Origin: Heterostelium multicystogenum
Lineage: Eukaryota > Evosea > Eumycetozoa > Acytosteliales > Acytosteliaceae
Length of the DNA: 64,000 bases
Assembly (NCBI GenBank): GCA_003667245.1
Contig: RCNN01000122.1
Span: 1-64,000, forward strand
Direction: 5' to 3'
The notes under the pieces are model-generated. The model was not told where the DNA came from. It ran no database searches and worked only from the letters and a program-made list of their open reading frames with translations. Below are positions 47,901 through 62,249 of this stretch, one piece after another; the stretch's first letter is position 1, and each line of letters begins with the position of its first letter. Position numbers and translations under genes: made by a program.

Positions 47901-50900
47901 CCATTTCCAAGAGAGAGACTACTTGAGGAGGAATTCATTTGAATACCTGATCCAGACTGCTTCATACGGTTCTTTTCTTTACGTTTGCTATCAACGGTCT
48001 CAACGTCGTCGTCTGTATCTGTCTCAGCCTCATTTTCGATGTACTCTGTGTCGCTTCCATGATTATCGTCACTCGATGAGTCAGTGTCTTGCATTGCAAT
48101 GATTGTCTGGCTCTTCTTCTTCTTTTCATTGCCGTGGCTCATTGACTGTAATACCTCGGGTACAATACGCTTTCTTGTACGAGGTTTCTCAAGAAAGCAT
48201 TCTCATGTTCTGAACACGGTCACGCTCTTCAGTTGTGAATTTGGTATTGAATTCAACACGCATGATCAGTTTAAGTAGATCACCTATAAACTCGACAGAA
48301 ATAGAGTCATTCAGCTCATCACGCTTTGCTTGTGCCAGTGTACAGATGTCTTCAATATACTTTGAACGTGCTTCATCAGTGACAAAAACAGATCCACTGG
48401 CAAGCTTTTCCTCGAGCTGCTTTACTGTCTTGTAGTCAGGAAGAACCTTTTCCCAGAAGTTCTCATCGTCAATGTCTACATTCATATCGGTTTCAGTTGA
48501 GCAGAATGTTGCCTTTGAGAATCCAGAGAGATTGGATGGCTTGTTCTTGTTGTCAAAGCTGATGGTGGTTGATCTCTCTAAAATCTTATCAATGTCTTCA
48601 TTGATCATAATCTTATCGAGCTCGGATGCTTCGTTAGCGTTCTCTGCAAAGAGATAGGCAGCACCATACTTAAGCATTTGACTGATTTCCGATGGTGCTT
48701 CTGGGTCAATATCCTTGACCGCAGTTGTAGTTGGACTAGTAGTAGCTGCATCATCTTTATCTTTTGACTCACCACCCGCTGATTCTGTCGATGGTTCCTC
48801 ACCTTCCTTTTCCTTGTCTTTATCCTTATTTTCACTGTCTTTCTTCATTGGGTTATTTTTGGCATTGTTCAAAACAATATGGTCCAATAAAAGCTTCTTT
48901 GTGGCCACCTCAAAGAGATACTGCTCGTATGTATTTCTGGTAATAAGACGGTAAACCTTTACATTGGAGGTCTGTCCAATACGATGACATCTTGCTTGTG
49001 CCTGTAGATCACTCTGTGGGTTCCAATCGCTATCAAATAGAATAACAGTATCTGCACTGGTCAAATTGATACCGACACCACCGGATCTAGTTGAAAGGAG
49101 GAAGACGAAACGATCAGAGTCTTTCTCCATGAATCTCTCAATGCTAGCTTGACGAACTTCACTCTTGACAGAACCATCTAAACGTTCATAAGGATACTCT
49201 CTATAGTGAAGATAGTCCTCAAGAATATTGAGGGACTCGACCATCTGACTGAAAATTAACACCTTGTGACCTTCAGCTTTCAGTCTTTGCAGCAATTTAT
49301 CAACTAAAACCAACTTGGAACTTGATCTAATCAATAGTTCTGAAATTTGCTCTTCTGTCTTCAGCTTTTCCTGCCTGATAATAGTGTCCTCGGCACCTAA
49401 AATTAAAAATGGATGATTGCAAACCTTACGAATCTACATGATTGATTGAATTATTAGTATCAAGGAGCATGCATATATATCTTTTGTTTACATACCTGTA
49501 TCATGATATTTGTCAACTTTGGTAAATTTGATTTGCTCTTTACACCTCTTGAAAGGAACTCTCTGTTCTTTTCGAGAATGGCACGATAGTAGGTCTTCTG
49601 AGTAGAAGACAGCTCCACTTGAATGACGGTTTCCTCCTTGATAGGAATGGAGAGCTCGACATCTTCTTTCATTCTACGCAACAAATATGGAGATAAAAGA
49701 TGGTGTAGTCTTTGCACCTGTGACTCCTCCTTCAAATCACTAAACTCTGCAAGAAACTCTGCACTGTTGTTGAATTTCTTTGAATCTAAAAAGTTTAACA
49801 TTGTCCACAACTCTTTCATGTCGTTCTGTAATGGAGTACCTGTTAAGATGACGGTATGTTCAGACTGAAACAAAAGAGATTGAGTGGTAAGTATATGTTA
49901 AAGGAATCGGCAATGATAACTATAGCTTACTTTGATTGATTTTAATTTGGTCAAAACTTTAGAGTTTACATTTTTGATACGATGTCCTTCGTCGAGAACC
50001 ATAATTCTCCAAGGTACTTTAACAATGTCGGCATGCTCGGTCATCACTGTTTCATAGGTTGTCAAGAGAACCTCAAACATGTATGTCTTGTCCTGTCGTT
50101 TCCATTCATACTTCTTCAGAGTGGAACGTGCTTCCTGGGTTCCATAGAATACCAAGACACGCATATTGGTCCATTTTATGATTTCTTTGTGCCAATTTCC
50201 AAGAGTAGACAGGGGAGCTACAACCATGAAAGGACCCTTGATACCTACGGACTGACTGATATATTGGAGGAATGCAATGGTTTGGATAGTTTTACCAAGA
50301 CCCATCTCATCTGCAAGAAGCGATGATCTTTCGTGGTACCAGCAGTATGATAGCCAAAGGAAACCCTCGACCTGGAACTCCTTAAGAGCGAGCTGCTCAT
50401 TGAATTTAGGGACCAGATTGTTATCGAATGGTGGCATCTTTGATGGACGCTTCACGACTTTCTTTGTACCACCACCTGTAGTCTGCAGCTCATAGTAGGC
50501 TTGGATTGCCTGCTTATCCGAGGCAGAAGACAGTGAATCCTCTGTCTCCCAAGTTGTCTTCTCATAGGGAAGACCTTTCCATTTCACAAGGTATCGTGTT
50601 TCAGTCTTTCTGGTGCCTCTAGCTTGTTTTTTGACTTCAGTCAAGATCTTCTCTACCTGTATGTTGTCCTGGTTAAAGTAGTGCAGTGGATTGGCTTCGG
50701 ATTCGTCTTTGATGGCTTCGGGTATAGTTGCATTTGCTTTCTTTGTCATGAGTTGAATTCTGTTTGTAAGATTGCGCGTGCTCTCTAGCTGCGCCAGTGT
50801 CATCCATCTAACTGCTCTAAATGATTTATCTTTCAAAAGGACTAAATATCTAACTTCTTCACTTGGTTTGTCTGGAGTTGATCCTCCATTTTCTGTTGGT

Positions 50901-52603
50901 TTCTGTTCGGTCTCTATTGACTTTGTCTCTGATTCGGTCTTTGTTGCTGGTGGGGTTGATGTACCATTTTGTTTAATTTCTTCCTTTACACTGCTGCTGC
51001 TGCTGCTTTTATCTTCACTGTCTAAGTTCATGGCCGCAGTTTCCGAGGCCTTGGAGTCTGTTGTTTCTTCTTTGATATCCACTGGATTTGAGGAGGTCGT
51101 AGTTGTTGATGTCGATGATTTTAAGATAGGTGATGATGTGGCCGATGAATTTTGTGGATTGGGTGTCGATGCTTGATTACTGTTATTCAGATACTCCTGC
51201 AGAGTATACGGCAATAAAACAAATTTTCCTTTAAATAACTTTGTTGTTAAAATCTTTTCGACAGTCTCGTTCTTTAGTTTCGCCAAATTGCGGATGCCAG
51301 CATCGATTGATTCGTCCATCTCTTCTTCACTCATCTCTTCACTGCTTTCGCTACTTTGCTCCTCGTCCTCTGATAATGAGTCCATGGACTCCTCGGAATG
51401 ACTTGAATCTTTGTCACGGTTAGGAGCGCTGCTATCACTGTTTTCCTCCTCTTCACTTGCATAGTCTTCATCATCCTCTTCCTCCGAAGAATATAGAATC
51501 TCTTTCTTTGATTTCTTTGTCTTTTTCTTTGGCTGCTTTGCTGTGCTCTTTCTCTTTGTTGACGCTATTGTCTTTGGTTGTTGTTTCTTGGCAGGTGCCT
51601 TTTTCGACTTTGAATTAGGTGGCATATAGTCTGTATCGGAATCTGAAAAGTCACTCCCTGTATCGTTCTTTCCATTTGAAACTGATTTCTTTGTTGATTT
51701 TGCTGTAGCAGCTTTTCCTTTGGCGACTGGAGCAGCTCTTTTTCCTTTAACACTCCTACTGGTGGCAACACCATCTGATTCCGAATCGCTCATGTCCGAA
51801 TCATCGTACTCATCGGATTGGTCTTCGTCCATATATTTTGTGTTTTTCTTCATGCCCACCATGACCTTTACATTGACAGGTTCGTCATCAAAGTCGGCAT
51901 CTGAGTCTTCATCTGTAATATCGTCATCGTCTGATTCTTCAACCAACATCTTCTTGCTATTTGATTTTTCCGCTGTTATTCTTTGCGGAGCTGTTGTTTG
52001 CCTTCTTGGCAGCTGTTTGATGTTGCTGTTGTTGCTGTTGTTGTTGCTGAGCCAGCAGTTTGGATTTGGCTCTAGTCATTGTTGTAGTACTATTTATAGG
52101 TGAAGGTTGTTCGAGCATTCTCTGTTGTGAGCGAGTGCGAGGGATCACAGCTGGTGGTGGGGCATTCATAATCGGTGATGACGTAATGGGTGAGGAGGAG
52201 TGCGGCGATGACTTGGCCTTGCCCTTAACAACGGGTGGGATGTCGTCGCTCATTTCTTCGCCACTCTGATCAGACATTTCGACGTCAATCACTTCCTCTT
52301 TCTTCTTACTCTTTGAATTTGTCTTCTAAATTTGTCAAGCAATAAAACAGCAATTAATTAAACCAATCCATCAACTACAAGGGTCAATTTACAAAAATTA
52401 AATAAATAAAATTCAAAATTTAAAAACAAAAAAATATGAAATGAAAATTTGCAAATTCATTTGAACAACACCAAATAAACAAACACATCCCTGCACGACG
52501 CTCCTGACAACAAACAAAATAACAGCTAATTCCAATTCAAATAATGAATGCTGTTTGTTGTGTGGTTCTTAATATTGATATAGATAGTTACCTTTGCTGT
52601 CAT
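44960..52603 (-). CDS. CHD-type chromatin remodeller with tandem C-terminal SUMO/ubiquitin-like domains
   Basis: SNF2-family ATP-dependent nucleosome remodeller, about 2,350 residues. Exon 1 (52603-52592) encodes MTAK and joins 52325 in phase. A Ser/Asp/Glu/Lys-rich N-terminus with polyQ follows. Two chromodomains come next, the first weak (YLVLLKDKSFRAVRW), the second clear (TRYLVKWKGLPYEKTTWE, about 50600). The helicase has LLADEMGLGKTIQT (about 50300), DEGH (about 49995), TGTPLQNDMKELW, introns 49865-49930 and 49434-49495, RKVCNHPFLI, VLIFSQMVESLNILEDYL and CHRIGQT. SANT-like (about 47870-47700) and SLIDE-like (GVYKYGYGKYVEIF, about 46715) helices follow with a long Ser/Thr insert between. 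After polyQ the same frame enters beta-grasp folds: about 46134-45895, 45889-45629, 45622-45428, 45427-45190 and 45189-44963. The last two are most SUMO-like (LMQRFCDRLQLQ, HEGKRL; LMDKFCQEHQLS, VIFKHRGV). Frame breaks near 51953, 48185, 46780, 46060, 46000, 45235 and 45120 are bridged. Relatives are CHD1-type; the tail is unusual. Confidence 0.85.
46265..46360 (-). repeat. CAG/CAA (polyQ) repeat in the CHD gene
   Basis: A Gln-rich run (minus strand) links the SLIDE-like region to the first ubiquitin-like fold. Similar polyQ lies near 52018-52050 in the N-terminus. Such runs are common in dictyostelid proteins. Confidence 0.85.
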
Positions 52604-55600
52604 AATTTACTAATTACTTCTGCTAAATTATATATATGTGTGTGTGAATGAGTTGGAGGTATAGGTTGCCTGTATCTGTACTATATGTAATATAGCTATG
52701 TACTGAGCTGTATATGTATATGTATATATATATATAAATACTACTAAATTAGATATTTGTTATTGTTTTAGTAGTAGTTGAAATTTGAGTGAATAAATAA
52801 AGTTGCTTTTGTATATAAATATATGTATTAAACTCTTCCAATCAAAATAGAGAAGAACAATGATGACTGGCAACTATTTACAAGATTCTTAGACTACTAC
52901 TGAGTTGAGTTGATTGAAGTTGGAAGAGTTACTGAAGTATATATGACTGCTGTATGACTTTCTGTATGTCCTCTAAACTACCTGTTCGGTCTACACTAAC
53001 ACCTGCAGTTAATTCAAAAAGTTGAATAGGTTAGATTTGTGAACTTTTGTCAAAATGAGAAATTCCAATAATGTATATAAATAACACAACACATTTGAAC
53101 TTTTGAAATATCTATTATCTCTGTGAATGTGAACGTAAATATGAATTTGAAAGTGAATGTGCAAAGAACCGAGGCTTTGAAGTTCTTCAGTTCGATGCTG
53201 ATGATGTCGCAACCAGTTTTATTTTTCTCTTTGACTTGAAATATTTGCAAATATGTCAAAAAAACAAAAAACAACATCAACTACCAAAATAAAATATAGC
53301 TACTATTATTACTCCAACTACGACTACTACTACTGCAATATATAAATCTATCTATAAAACTAGACTTGACTTTGTTTGTTTGAATATATTTATAGGTATT
53401 ATAATATTTATAATATATATGTATATATTTAGGATATATATGTTAATGATTATTAATTTGATGATGGTGATGATGGGTGTGTGGTGTGTTTGTTTATTTG
53501 TTGTTGTTGTTGTTATTGTTTTTAATTAATTTGTAGTGTGTAAAAAGAAAGTAGAGGTTCCAAATCCAAATGATGATTCTTGAATTCAAGTGGGGTGGAT
53601 GGAGGTTGGTAAGGGTAAGGATAAGTATGGTGGTTAACTTGTTGTTGGTATTTGATTTGTTTGATTGGTCAATGTCAGCAATTTATTGTTATTGTTGTTG
53701 ATGATGTTATTGTAGAGTAGTTATAATTATTGTTGGGTGTAATATTATAATTTAATTGAATATCAAGTCTTTGCATACAGAAATTTTTCAAAATTCTAGA
53801 AAAAAATAAACAATAAAAATATAGTTATATAAATTCTTATTACTTTTGTTATTTGTTAATCTGTATATGTTAATTTATGTTATGTGTTGTTTGTGTGTTT
53901 TTGTTAATGTTTGTTTGGATTCCAAAAAAGTAAAAGTGTTAGTCTTGTTGGTGGGGGCAATCTTTTATATTGTAAGAAAATTTTTAGAGCAACTTCTTCT
54001 GTTTTGCAAAAGCAAAACAAACTTTGATCTAAAAATTAATTGAATTGGTGCGTGTGATTTTGTTTATTATTGGGAGAATCAATTTGACTTGAAGGTCTGT
54101 TGGTCCTCCGTGTGGGGTGATATTTTTAAAAAAAAAAAAGTAAATATTTTTTAAAAAAAAAATTAAATAAAATAATATTTGCAGACCAGATCTAACTCCA
54201 AATGGCTCGAACCAGTGAAATAATGAATATAATATGGCGCCAAGTTTGATTTGCGACGTAATTTCGAAAAAATCCCCAAAAAACATTGGATTCAATCAAA
54301 AAATATTCTGATTATATGTTGGAATCAAGATAGTTTGAGTCACTGGTGTTTAATTGACAGGACTGGACAAAAGATTAGTTAGGAGGTGAGTGTGGGAGGT
54401 GAAAAACGTGATGACGTGCACTTCGCTGGAGTGGAGAAATATCAGACATTTTAGTCTGAAGTCCTAAAATGATTCCATGTGATAAAAGTATAGTGGTGAT
54501 GATGAGTGGACAAATAGGACTTGGAGTAACTTTAAAAAATAAGTATAACGAATATATGAAACTAATTTGTTCCATCGTGGAATGAATTACTGGGAAATGT
54601 AAATTCTCGAAAAGTCCAAAATTAATTATGATTTACGAATGATGTCCAAATATCAAAATATGGTTCTTGATACAATGTTCTAAATAATCATAATGCGCCA
54701 CTATATATAAAATAACCTACATTACCAAGTTTTCTTTTTCAGTATGTTGACAGTATTAATATTCTATTCACGATTATTGTTGATTGATTGATTGATTGTT
54801 AGTAAACTATGAAAGGGTAAAACTAAATATTGGGATATTTAGAATTAAATAAGAATAGGTCAAGCAAAGTAATAGTAGTAGTAGTAGTAGCAGAAAAATG
54901 GTATATATTAGTTTGTCGGTATTTATAAATATATTATATTATAATATATGTGATATGATGAGAAATTAAAAGTCTGACTCTTTTTGGGTGAGTTTGGATT
55001 GGATGCAGCTGGATTGGTTCAAGTGTTTTAGTGTGTTAATAATTGTATTCTTTTCCAATTTTAATACAGTGTAATGTAGGAGGGAAATGTGGGGGGTGTT
55101 GTCGGTTGGTTGGATTTGAATAAATTTGTATAGATAGTTCTCTGAGGTTAATTTAAGATGGCTGGGGATATATAATTAAACGTAAATCTAGTTTGATTTT
55201 ACAGATGAATATTTTAAAATCATACACAATAATTGTTATAGCTTCCTTCTAACACCAAAAAAAACAAGTGTTGCACATCCCCTGACCAAAAATTTGAACG
55301 AATGAAATTAACTCCTAAATGTTCAATAGGAGGACAATATATATTGATGGTTGGATTGGATGTTTTCTAATAGCTTTATGTGCATATGAACCACCCCACC
55401 CGCCATAGATCTTAAATGCAATTGTGAATTAAGAGATGAGTCTAAAACAAAGTTATGAAATGTACTTTGAAATGGAATAGAAATGAAATATTCTGGAAGT
55501 GGACTTTTCCTAAATCTGAATATTTCAAATGGAGTCCACCAATTCCTGTTGCATTTGTTTGATTTGTGCTTCTGTTTGCTGCTGCTGCTTCTATTAAGAG

Positions 55601-57507
55601 TTCTGTTTGTTGTGAAGAAGTTTTGGTTTTTGTTTGAACTGAACTGAAATGAGGTAAGGTAGTGTTTTTGATTTGATCAAAAAACAAAGGAATAAAGCAA
55701 ATTAAAGAATGATGATGGATGTACCCTTGGTTTGGGGTATTGGTGATCGTGATCATGAACGTGAGGTATTTATTGAATTAAATAAATATATCAAAATAAT
55801 TAAAATAATATCAAGTAGTTTTTTTATAGAACAGTATTATATATATAGTTATTGTTATTGTTGTAATTGTTGTTGGGGTTTGAGGTTGGTGGGTAGTGTG
55901 GATAGTAGATGGATAGAAAGTAAAGGAGGAAAGCTGAAAGTGAAATGAAAGGAAAGAAAAGGAAAAGATGTAAAGGAGGAGAGTGTTATTTTATGTACAC
56001 CAATCAAGGTTGTATAGTATTCGAGCTAGCAGGAGCAGCAAGTTTTAATATTGATTGTTTTGGGTTATTTAATATATTTGGATGGGTGTGGTGTGTGTAG
56101 TTTTGAGTGTGGTGGGTAGTGTGAGATTGATTGTTTGATATAGGTGGTATCTTGGTGGGGTAAAATCTATAGCAAATGATGAAATAGTTTGTAAGTTGGA
56201 AGATTAAGTAAATATGGAGTTTTGTTTGGTAGGTTTAGTAAAATCGAAAAAAGTGTCATTCAAACAAAGTACCATGTCCAAAGCCAACATCCAAATGCCA
56301 ATCCAAAGAAAAGAAAAAAAAAGGTCCATAACAGTGCCTGATCCTGTCTTTGAATTTCCAAGAACTCACTGAGTGATAATCATTCGTTTTGAGTGTTCCC
56401 AAAGAAAAAACTCAAAAGTAAAGAAATAAAAATGATTCTATTGATTATTATTGTTTCCATATAGAATTTCAAGGTCCAAGATGACTATTTCTGCATGTTT
56501 ACATGGAGATAACAGGATCATAAACTTTGATCACCTAAACTCCATTAATTTTGAATTCTGTTGACTGATCTTTCAATTTAGAGGAACTTGATTGATTTAT
56601 GGGTAGTTCCTTGTACTAAAATGATGATCAGAGGTAATGTGACAAGTATTCATTGATTTACCTTTCAATTATAGAGTTTCGAGTTAAATGACAATACTAC
56701 TGAAAATTTATTCACTTTGATCAAATATTCGTCATATATAGTAATATTAGTATCCAAAACTGATATTGATTCTGTAGTCTTTCTAGATATAAATTTATGG
56801 CACTGAAAATATTTGTTGAGGTTGAACTAGTTAAACTAACTTTAACAAATTTAGAACATCTTTGGGTTTAATAAAGATCATTTATAAAAAAAAAAAAAAA
56901 CTAATAATGCTGAAAAAAAAAAAAAAAAATAATAAATAAAATGGTTGGGGGGGGTTGTTTGATTGTGGTGGAACTAAAACAAGTCTTTTGTTATAAAAAT
57001 ATCACACAGTTAAAAGGTGCAAAGTAAGTTCCCCTGAAAGAAAAACAAAAAAAAAAAAAATTAAACTAAAACAAAAGGATGTCAATATTGAAAGTGACAC
57101 AATCTTTTTTCTGATCCTAGATAGGATTTTCGACCAGCTCTGAATCTACAGAAAAATTATATAGTTTATTCAAAGTTCGAACAATCAATTGTTAACTGTT
57201 ACCAAATAATTCACTTACAAGTAACAATCGAGGTAAGATGTTCACGAAAAATTCAGTAATTTATTTATTTTAAAAATCTGTTTTTACAAAATCCAATCTC
57301 AACGTGACGTCAGATTGTTGTTATTTGTCGGACTTGATACATACGCCACTTTACCCAAGTCAAATAACCTTTGATAAAGATAAGGTATGATTATATATGT
57401 GTTTGAAAATACTTTTAAATAGTATATAGGTTAAATTTAATTTAGTATGTAAAGAGAGATGAGGTTTTAGATGAGTTTATTGTTGTTGTTAACCTAAAAT
57501 TAAAATT
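52604..57507. other. 4.9 kb region with no supported gene
   Basis: Upstream of the CHD gene and downstream of the RRM gene, both on the minus strand. The plus strand is GT-rich from about 53440 to 56230, so the minus strand reads as CA/CAA-rich, like leader regions before other genes here. A-runs occur at about 54127-54140, 56887-56899, 56915-56929 and 57045-57060. Scattered open frames (53009-53280, 53846-54043, 54029-54295, 54375-54575, 55442-55756, 55709-55948) show no known features. A non-coding transcript or long upstream leader is possible. Confidence 0.5.
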
Positions 57508-58987
57508 TTAATAGGGTTTATATCTATGATTGGCAGCGACCACTTCAGATGGAGTGTAACTTAAATAGGAATCGGTCGTTTGAATCGGATAGAGAGAGTA
57601 GGATGCAGGTGCGGCTGTGAAGCCAAAACTATTGTAACCCTGTGGGTATTGGAGAGCGGTTGTAGGTGCGGCTATTGTCGCAGCAGATGTGGCAGTTGGA
57701 GCACCTTGAAGTTGGAAAAATGATATACCAGGTTGGATAGCAATGTTTTGAGGAACACCAGCGGTAAGAGTGGGTACTATCTGGTGTAGTTGTTTGACTG
57801 CATTCTGATTTTGGCGATTAACAGTTCTCTGTAACTTACGGACTCTCAATTCAGCACGTTGCTTTTTGTCCATTGGCTTGGCAAATGAAACAATCAAGTC
57901 ACGACCTTGGTATGTGATTGGTTGACTATTGTGACGGACCAATGCCTCTTCAGCTGCATCTCTCGACTCAAAATGAACAAAACCAAAATCTCTTCTTTGC
58001 TGGCCTGGAATATTGACTGGGATGATGACCTTTTCAATAGCGCCAAACTCTTCAAATATCTTTTTGAGGTCTTCACTATTTCTTTGCTCAGGCAGATTTC
58101 TAACATAGAGTACTCTTACATTCTTCATAACATCTTCATCAGGCTCCTGAACAGGATCAGCCCAATTGACGGTCACACAACTTGACCCAATTCTAAAGGA
58201 AGGAGAAGCAAGTTCTAAATATAAAATTAGTTTAAATTAGATAAAAATTAAGAAAAAAGAGAAATCATAAATATTTACCTTTTCTTGCTTTATCTGCCAA
58301 ATAATAATCAGAAAATTCTACAAATGCAAAACCTCTATTTCTAGATGGATTATCAGGATCCTTTTTAAAAAATTAAGTTAATAATACGCAAAGAAAAGAT
58401 TTAATTACTATATATTTACCATTAAGAAATCAATTGAGCATATTCCTTCAGTATGTTTTTGTAATACCTCCATCAATTGATCTTTGTTGAATTCCTTTGG
58501 AAGATTACCCAGGAATAGCTTTCTACGATTCTCTGAATATTTAACTCGAAGAGATTTGCCTTTGAGCTCCTTGTTCGAAATCTTTTCAACTGCCAATTGA
58601 CAACTTGATTTATCTTCAAAAGTGACAAATGCATATCCCTTGCTTTCTCCGTTGAGTTTGTTTTTCATTAATCTGACTTGACGTACCGAACCCACTGAAT
58701 TAAAGATATTTTGAAGATCATCCTCTGTGACACTCTTGCTTACACCACCAACAAAAACTTCATTCTTGGCCAATGGTTTCTTTACTACAGAATTGGAGTT
58801 GTTGTTGTTGATATGGGATCACATTGTTCTAGTATTTTATGGAAATAGATAAATTCGATTAAAAAAATAGATTGTTAATTAAAGTTATGAAATGTATTGT
58901 GAAATTGATATTTACATCAGAATCTGGGACATTGGATAAATCATCTTCATTCGAAACAGGGGAATCAGTTTGAAATAGAGTATCCAT
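57508..58987 (-). CDS. hnRNP Q/R (SYNCRIP)-like protein with three RRMs
   Basis: RNA-binding protein resembling SYNCRIP/hnRNP R. Exons: 58987-58916 (MDTLFQTDSPVSNEDDLSNV), 58828-58420, 58360-58279 and 58214-57508; the last three joins keep phase. RRM1 begins NEVFVGGVSKSVTEDDLQNI with RNP1 SKGYAFVTFE. RRM2 begins RKLFLGNLPKEFNKDQLMEV and continues across the intron with NRGFAFVEFSDY. The linker VTVNWADPVQEPDEDV matches the SYNCRIP linker before RRM3. RRM3 begins VRVLYVRNLPEQRNSEDLKK with RNP1 RDFGFVHFES and ends IVSFAKPMDKKQRAE. The C-terminus is Ala/Gln/Tyr-rich. One frame break occurs near 58790 between exon 2's beginning and RRM1. Roles in mRNA stability or localisation are known for animal relatives; here they are inferred. 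Confidence 0.88.
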
Positions 58988-61900
58988 TACAAAAAGATTA
59001 GATGGTTATCGATGTAATTTAAAATTGTAAAATATAGAAATTGGATATTGATATTACCTATTTTTTACATTATGTTAGTTATTAATTTAAAAAATTATTG
59101 TCACTACAAAACATATTATTATTATTATTAAGTATTGAACTATTTAGTATTTTAAAATGATAGAGATTTAAACAATAGCCTGAAGCGAGGAATGATTGTA
59201 AGGATGTATGGATGGTAGTAGTTTGATCAGGTGGTGGATTGGTGAAATAGAAAATTAAAAGACAGAAAGATATATACAGTGAAGCAATTATGCATTCACG
59301 AAAGCCATTTAATATAAACATCGTATTCTATAAATCTAAAGCAACAAATTAATAAAGAATTTAAGATTTCATTCTTGAGTAATTTCAGTTGTTATGATAT
59401 AGTATATCTGTATTTTTAAAGAAAAAAAAATGATGAAGGAGATTTTTAATATATGATCTTAAATGTATCTAAGAAATAAATTGAATAAAATTTTTAGGAT
59501 GGATATTTGTGATATTATTGAAATCTATAAGTAAATTATTACTATTCCTATAATATATAATAAGACTAAATAGATATATATAATTATACTTAGATAATTT
59601 TCTTACTTACATGTAATATTATTAATATAAGAATCTAAAATAGTTAGTGGATTATCTTTTAATTATATGTATAATAAATTCTTAAGATAATTATTATAAA
59701 TATTAAGTTATTGTTTAGGTTGGAAATGATATTGAAATTGAACTTGAAATTGAATACCTTCAATTGAATTTTGGAGATGTACGAATAATTACTAAATGAA
59801 CGAATTTTCTCTTTTAGTTGTGTACACTGTTGAATATTCTATTTAAATAGAATATAAATTGGAAATACTTTGAAAACACCAACACTCGAGACACTGTGTC
59901 GCTGGAGACTTTACAATTAAATGTAATAAAAACTAATTAAAAATAAATAGAAAGAATAATAATAATAATATCAATGGTTGTTGGATTCCAATGTATATGT
60001 TTCACTTTGCTCTAACTAACAACAATGATACCTACCAAAGATGGTCAACAGCAACCAAGTTTCTAAACATATAATTCACTTTTAAGTTTGGTGTCAATGA
60101 ACAACACATTGGCATTTTAAAAGACATATTCCATTAGACGCATCTTGGTACCACCTTCATGAGCTTGTTAGTTAGTCTGCTAATTAACTTTTCTTTAAAA
60201 GGAATCATTCTAATATACGTATACTTAATACTCTTAAATTATATTTGTTTTTAAAATTAAATTTTAAAAAAATCAAAATAAATTCTGAAAGATATAATAA
60301 GTATCAGATAAATGATATTTTTATACAATATCCTATTTTAAAATTGTGTGGTTTACACATTTTATAATTCAACACCCACTTTTAAAAAGATAAAACCTCA
60401 CCATTCTATTTATTTTGTCTATTATGAATTAAGAGCGATGAAATAATTTATAAATGAATGACATTCATAACATAATAAATATATTTATTTATTAATATAT
60501 TAATATATTTATCTATTTATCTATCTATTTATCTACCTATTTATCTATCTATCTTTATATGATATACAAAATTAATATATAATATATTTAATTTATTTGT
60601 GTTTTAATTTGGTCTATGGTTTGAGTCTGAGTTGGCATGAACTTATTTTTCTAACAATAAGTTGTCCCATTTATTTGAAATTGATTTACTGTTTCAATGT
60701 TGATGATATCATCTGATCAAAAAAACAAAAACCAAAAAAACAACAAAAACATTCTGGAATGAATTGTTTATACAACAAAAAATTAAAGATTTTTTTGTCT
60801 TTTTTGCATCTTACAATCTGAACTGCACCTCTGCACACAACTTTTCATACTTTACATCAACCTTCTTTTAAATCTATTATTTTAATAAGGATTCTCTATG
60901 GGCTGTGTTGTTAATATTGATTTCATCAACCATTTTCAAATCTACCATCAAAGTAAACTCATATTTTATAGCTATACAAATACACAGTTATTTAGGTATA
61001 TTATATATATCTGTATGTAAATAGGTAGGTAGGACATATTAAATATAATTATGAACCATTTTAAAAATCATTTAAAAAATGGTGGTGATTTTATAATTTT
61101 TTTTAAATTTTGCTATAAAATTAGCAACAGCAGCAAAATAAGTGGTTGTCATATGATTAGCAGGGGTTAGGTTATCTTTCAACAACACACACACATCTCA
61201 CAACACAACAACAACAACAACAACACACTCTATTATTAATGTACTACCACAACTCCTCATTTACATTTATTTTATTAAAATATTTATTAATAATCTTAGA
61301 TTGCAATCAGTCAAGCAAAAGCAAACATTAAAGCAACAGTATTATTTACAACACACCAATAACATTAACACAACCCTATAATTAACCCTACAATTACTCA
61401 TAACATCCTAACCTTGGTAATCAATCTAATACAACAACCAACAATAATAATAATTATATCAATTATTAAACAACACAAGCATTTATTATTAAACCTAAAC
61501 AATATACATAAAACCAAACCAAACCAAAACAAAAACCAACAAACCACCCTCAATTCAAACTATTCTAATCTAGCGTAGACAATTACTAATACTACGACTA
61601 CAACTAATAACACAAATACTTGCTGTTTGCTTGCTTTATCTTTGTTTTTATGCATATTAAAACAAATATATAATTATATATAAATTTAAAATTATAGTAT
61701 CATTACAATCAATATCTTAATTGAATCAAATTTATATTATTTGCGTACAGCTACAATCAAAATTTATTAATTTGACAATCAATCAATCAATCTAAATCAA
61801 CTTGATATCAAACAACAAAATAGAATCAATCAGACTTTTTATCTATTCTATCTGACAGTCAATCACATTTACATCGACAACACTACAATCAACTTTTTAA

Positions 61901-62249
61901 AATACCAAAACAAGCCACACTAGTATTAACTATTGTTTTATTGTAGCAGAAGCGTTACTAATAGTGTTAGACAGAGTTATTGATTGAGATCATATTAGTC
62001 ATCATTACTACCAACAACAGGTTCTTAATATATCCTATATAATATTGTAAAGTTTTTATTGTAAAGTCAAAATAAGAGAATATGTATTGTTAAAACAAAC
62101 AGATATATAATAGAATAGTCTAATTAAACATTATTTATTAAAAGAAAATAAGAATCAATATCTTCACAACAATTATATATAAAGAATAGCAGCAAATAAT
62201 CAAACAGTAAAATAGTAGTATATATTTAGATTTCAGATAGATATAGTAA
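58988..62249. other. Divergent intergenic region, about 3.3 kb
   Basis: Separates the RRM gene (-) from the C1 gene (+). The left and middle parts are extremely AT-rich with TATC/TTTA repeats at about 60490-60560. From about 61180 to 62000 the plus strand is CA-rich (CAA repeats at 61204-61223), which fits a long leader for the C1 gene. An open frame at 59082-59321 (-) has no support. No RNA gene was recognised. Confidence 0.55.

Noticed and set aside
53009..55948. Several 60-104 codon open frames in the 52.6-57.5 kb desert
   Set aside because: All are low-complexity or lack any family signature; they overlap each other on both strands.
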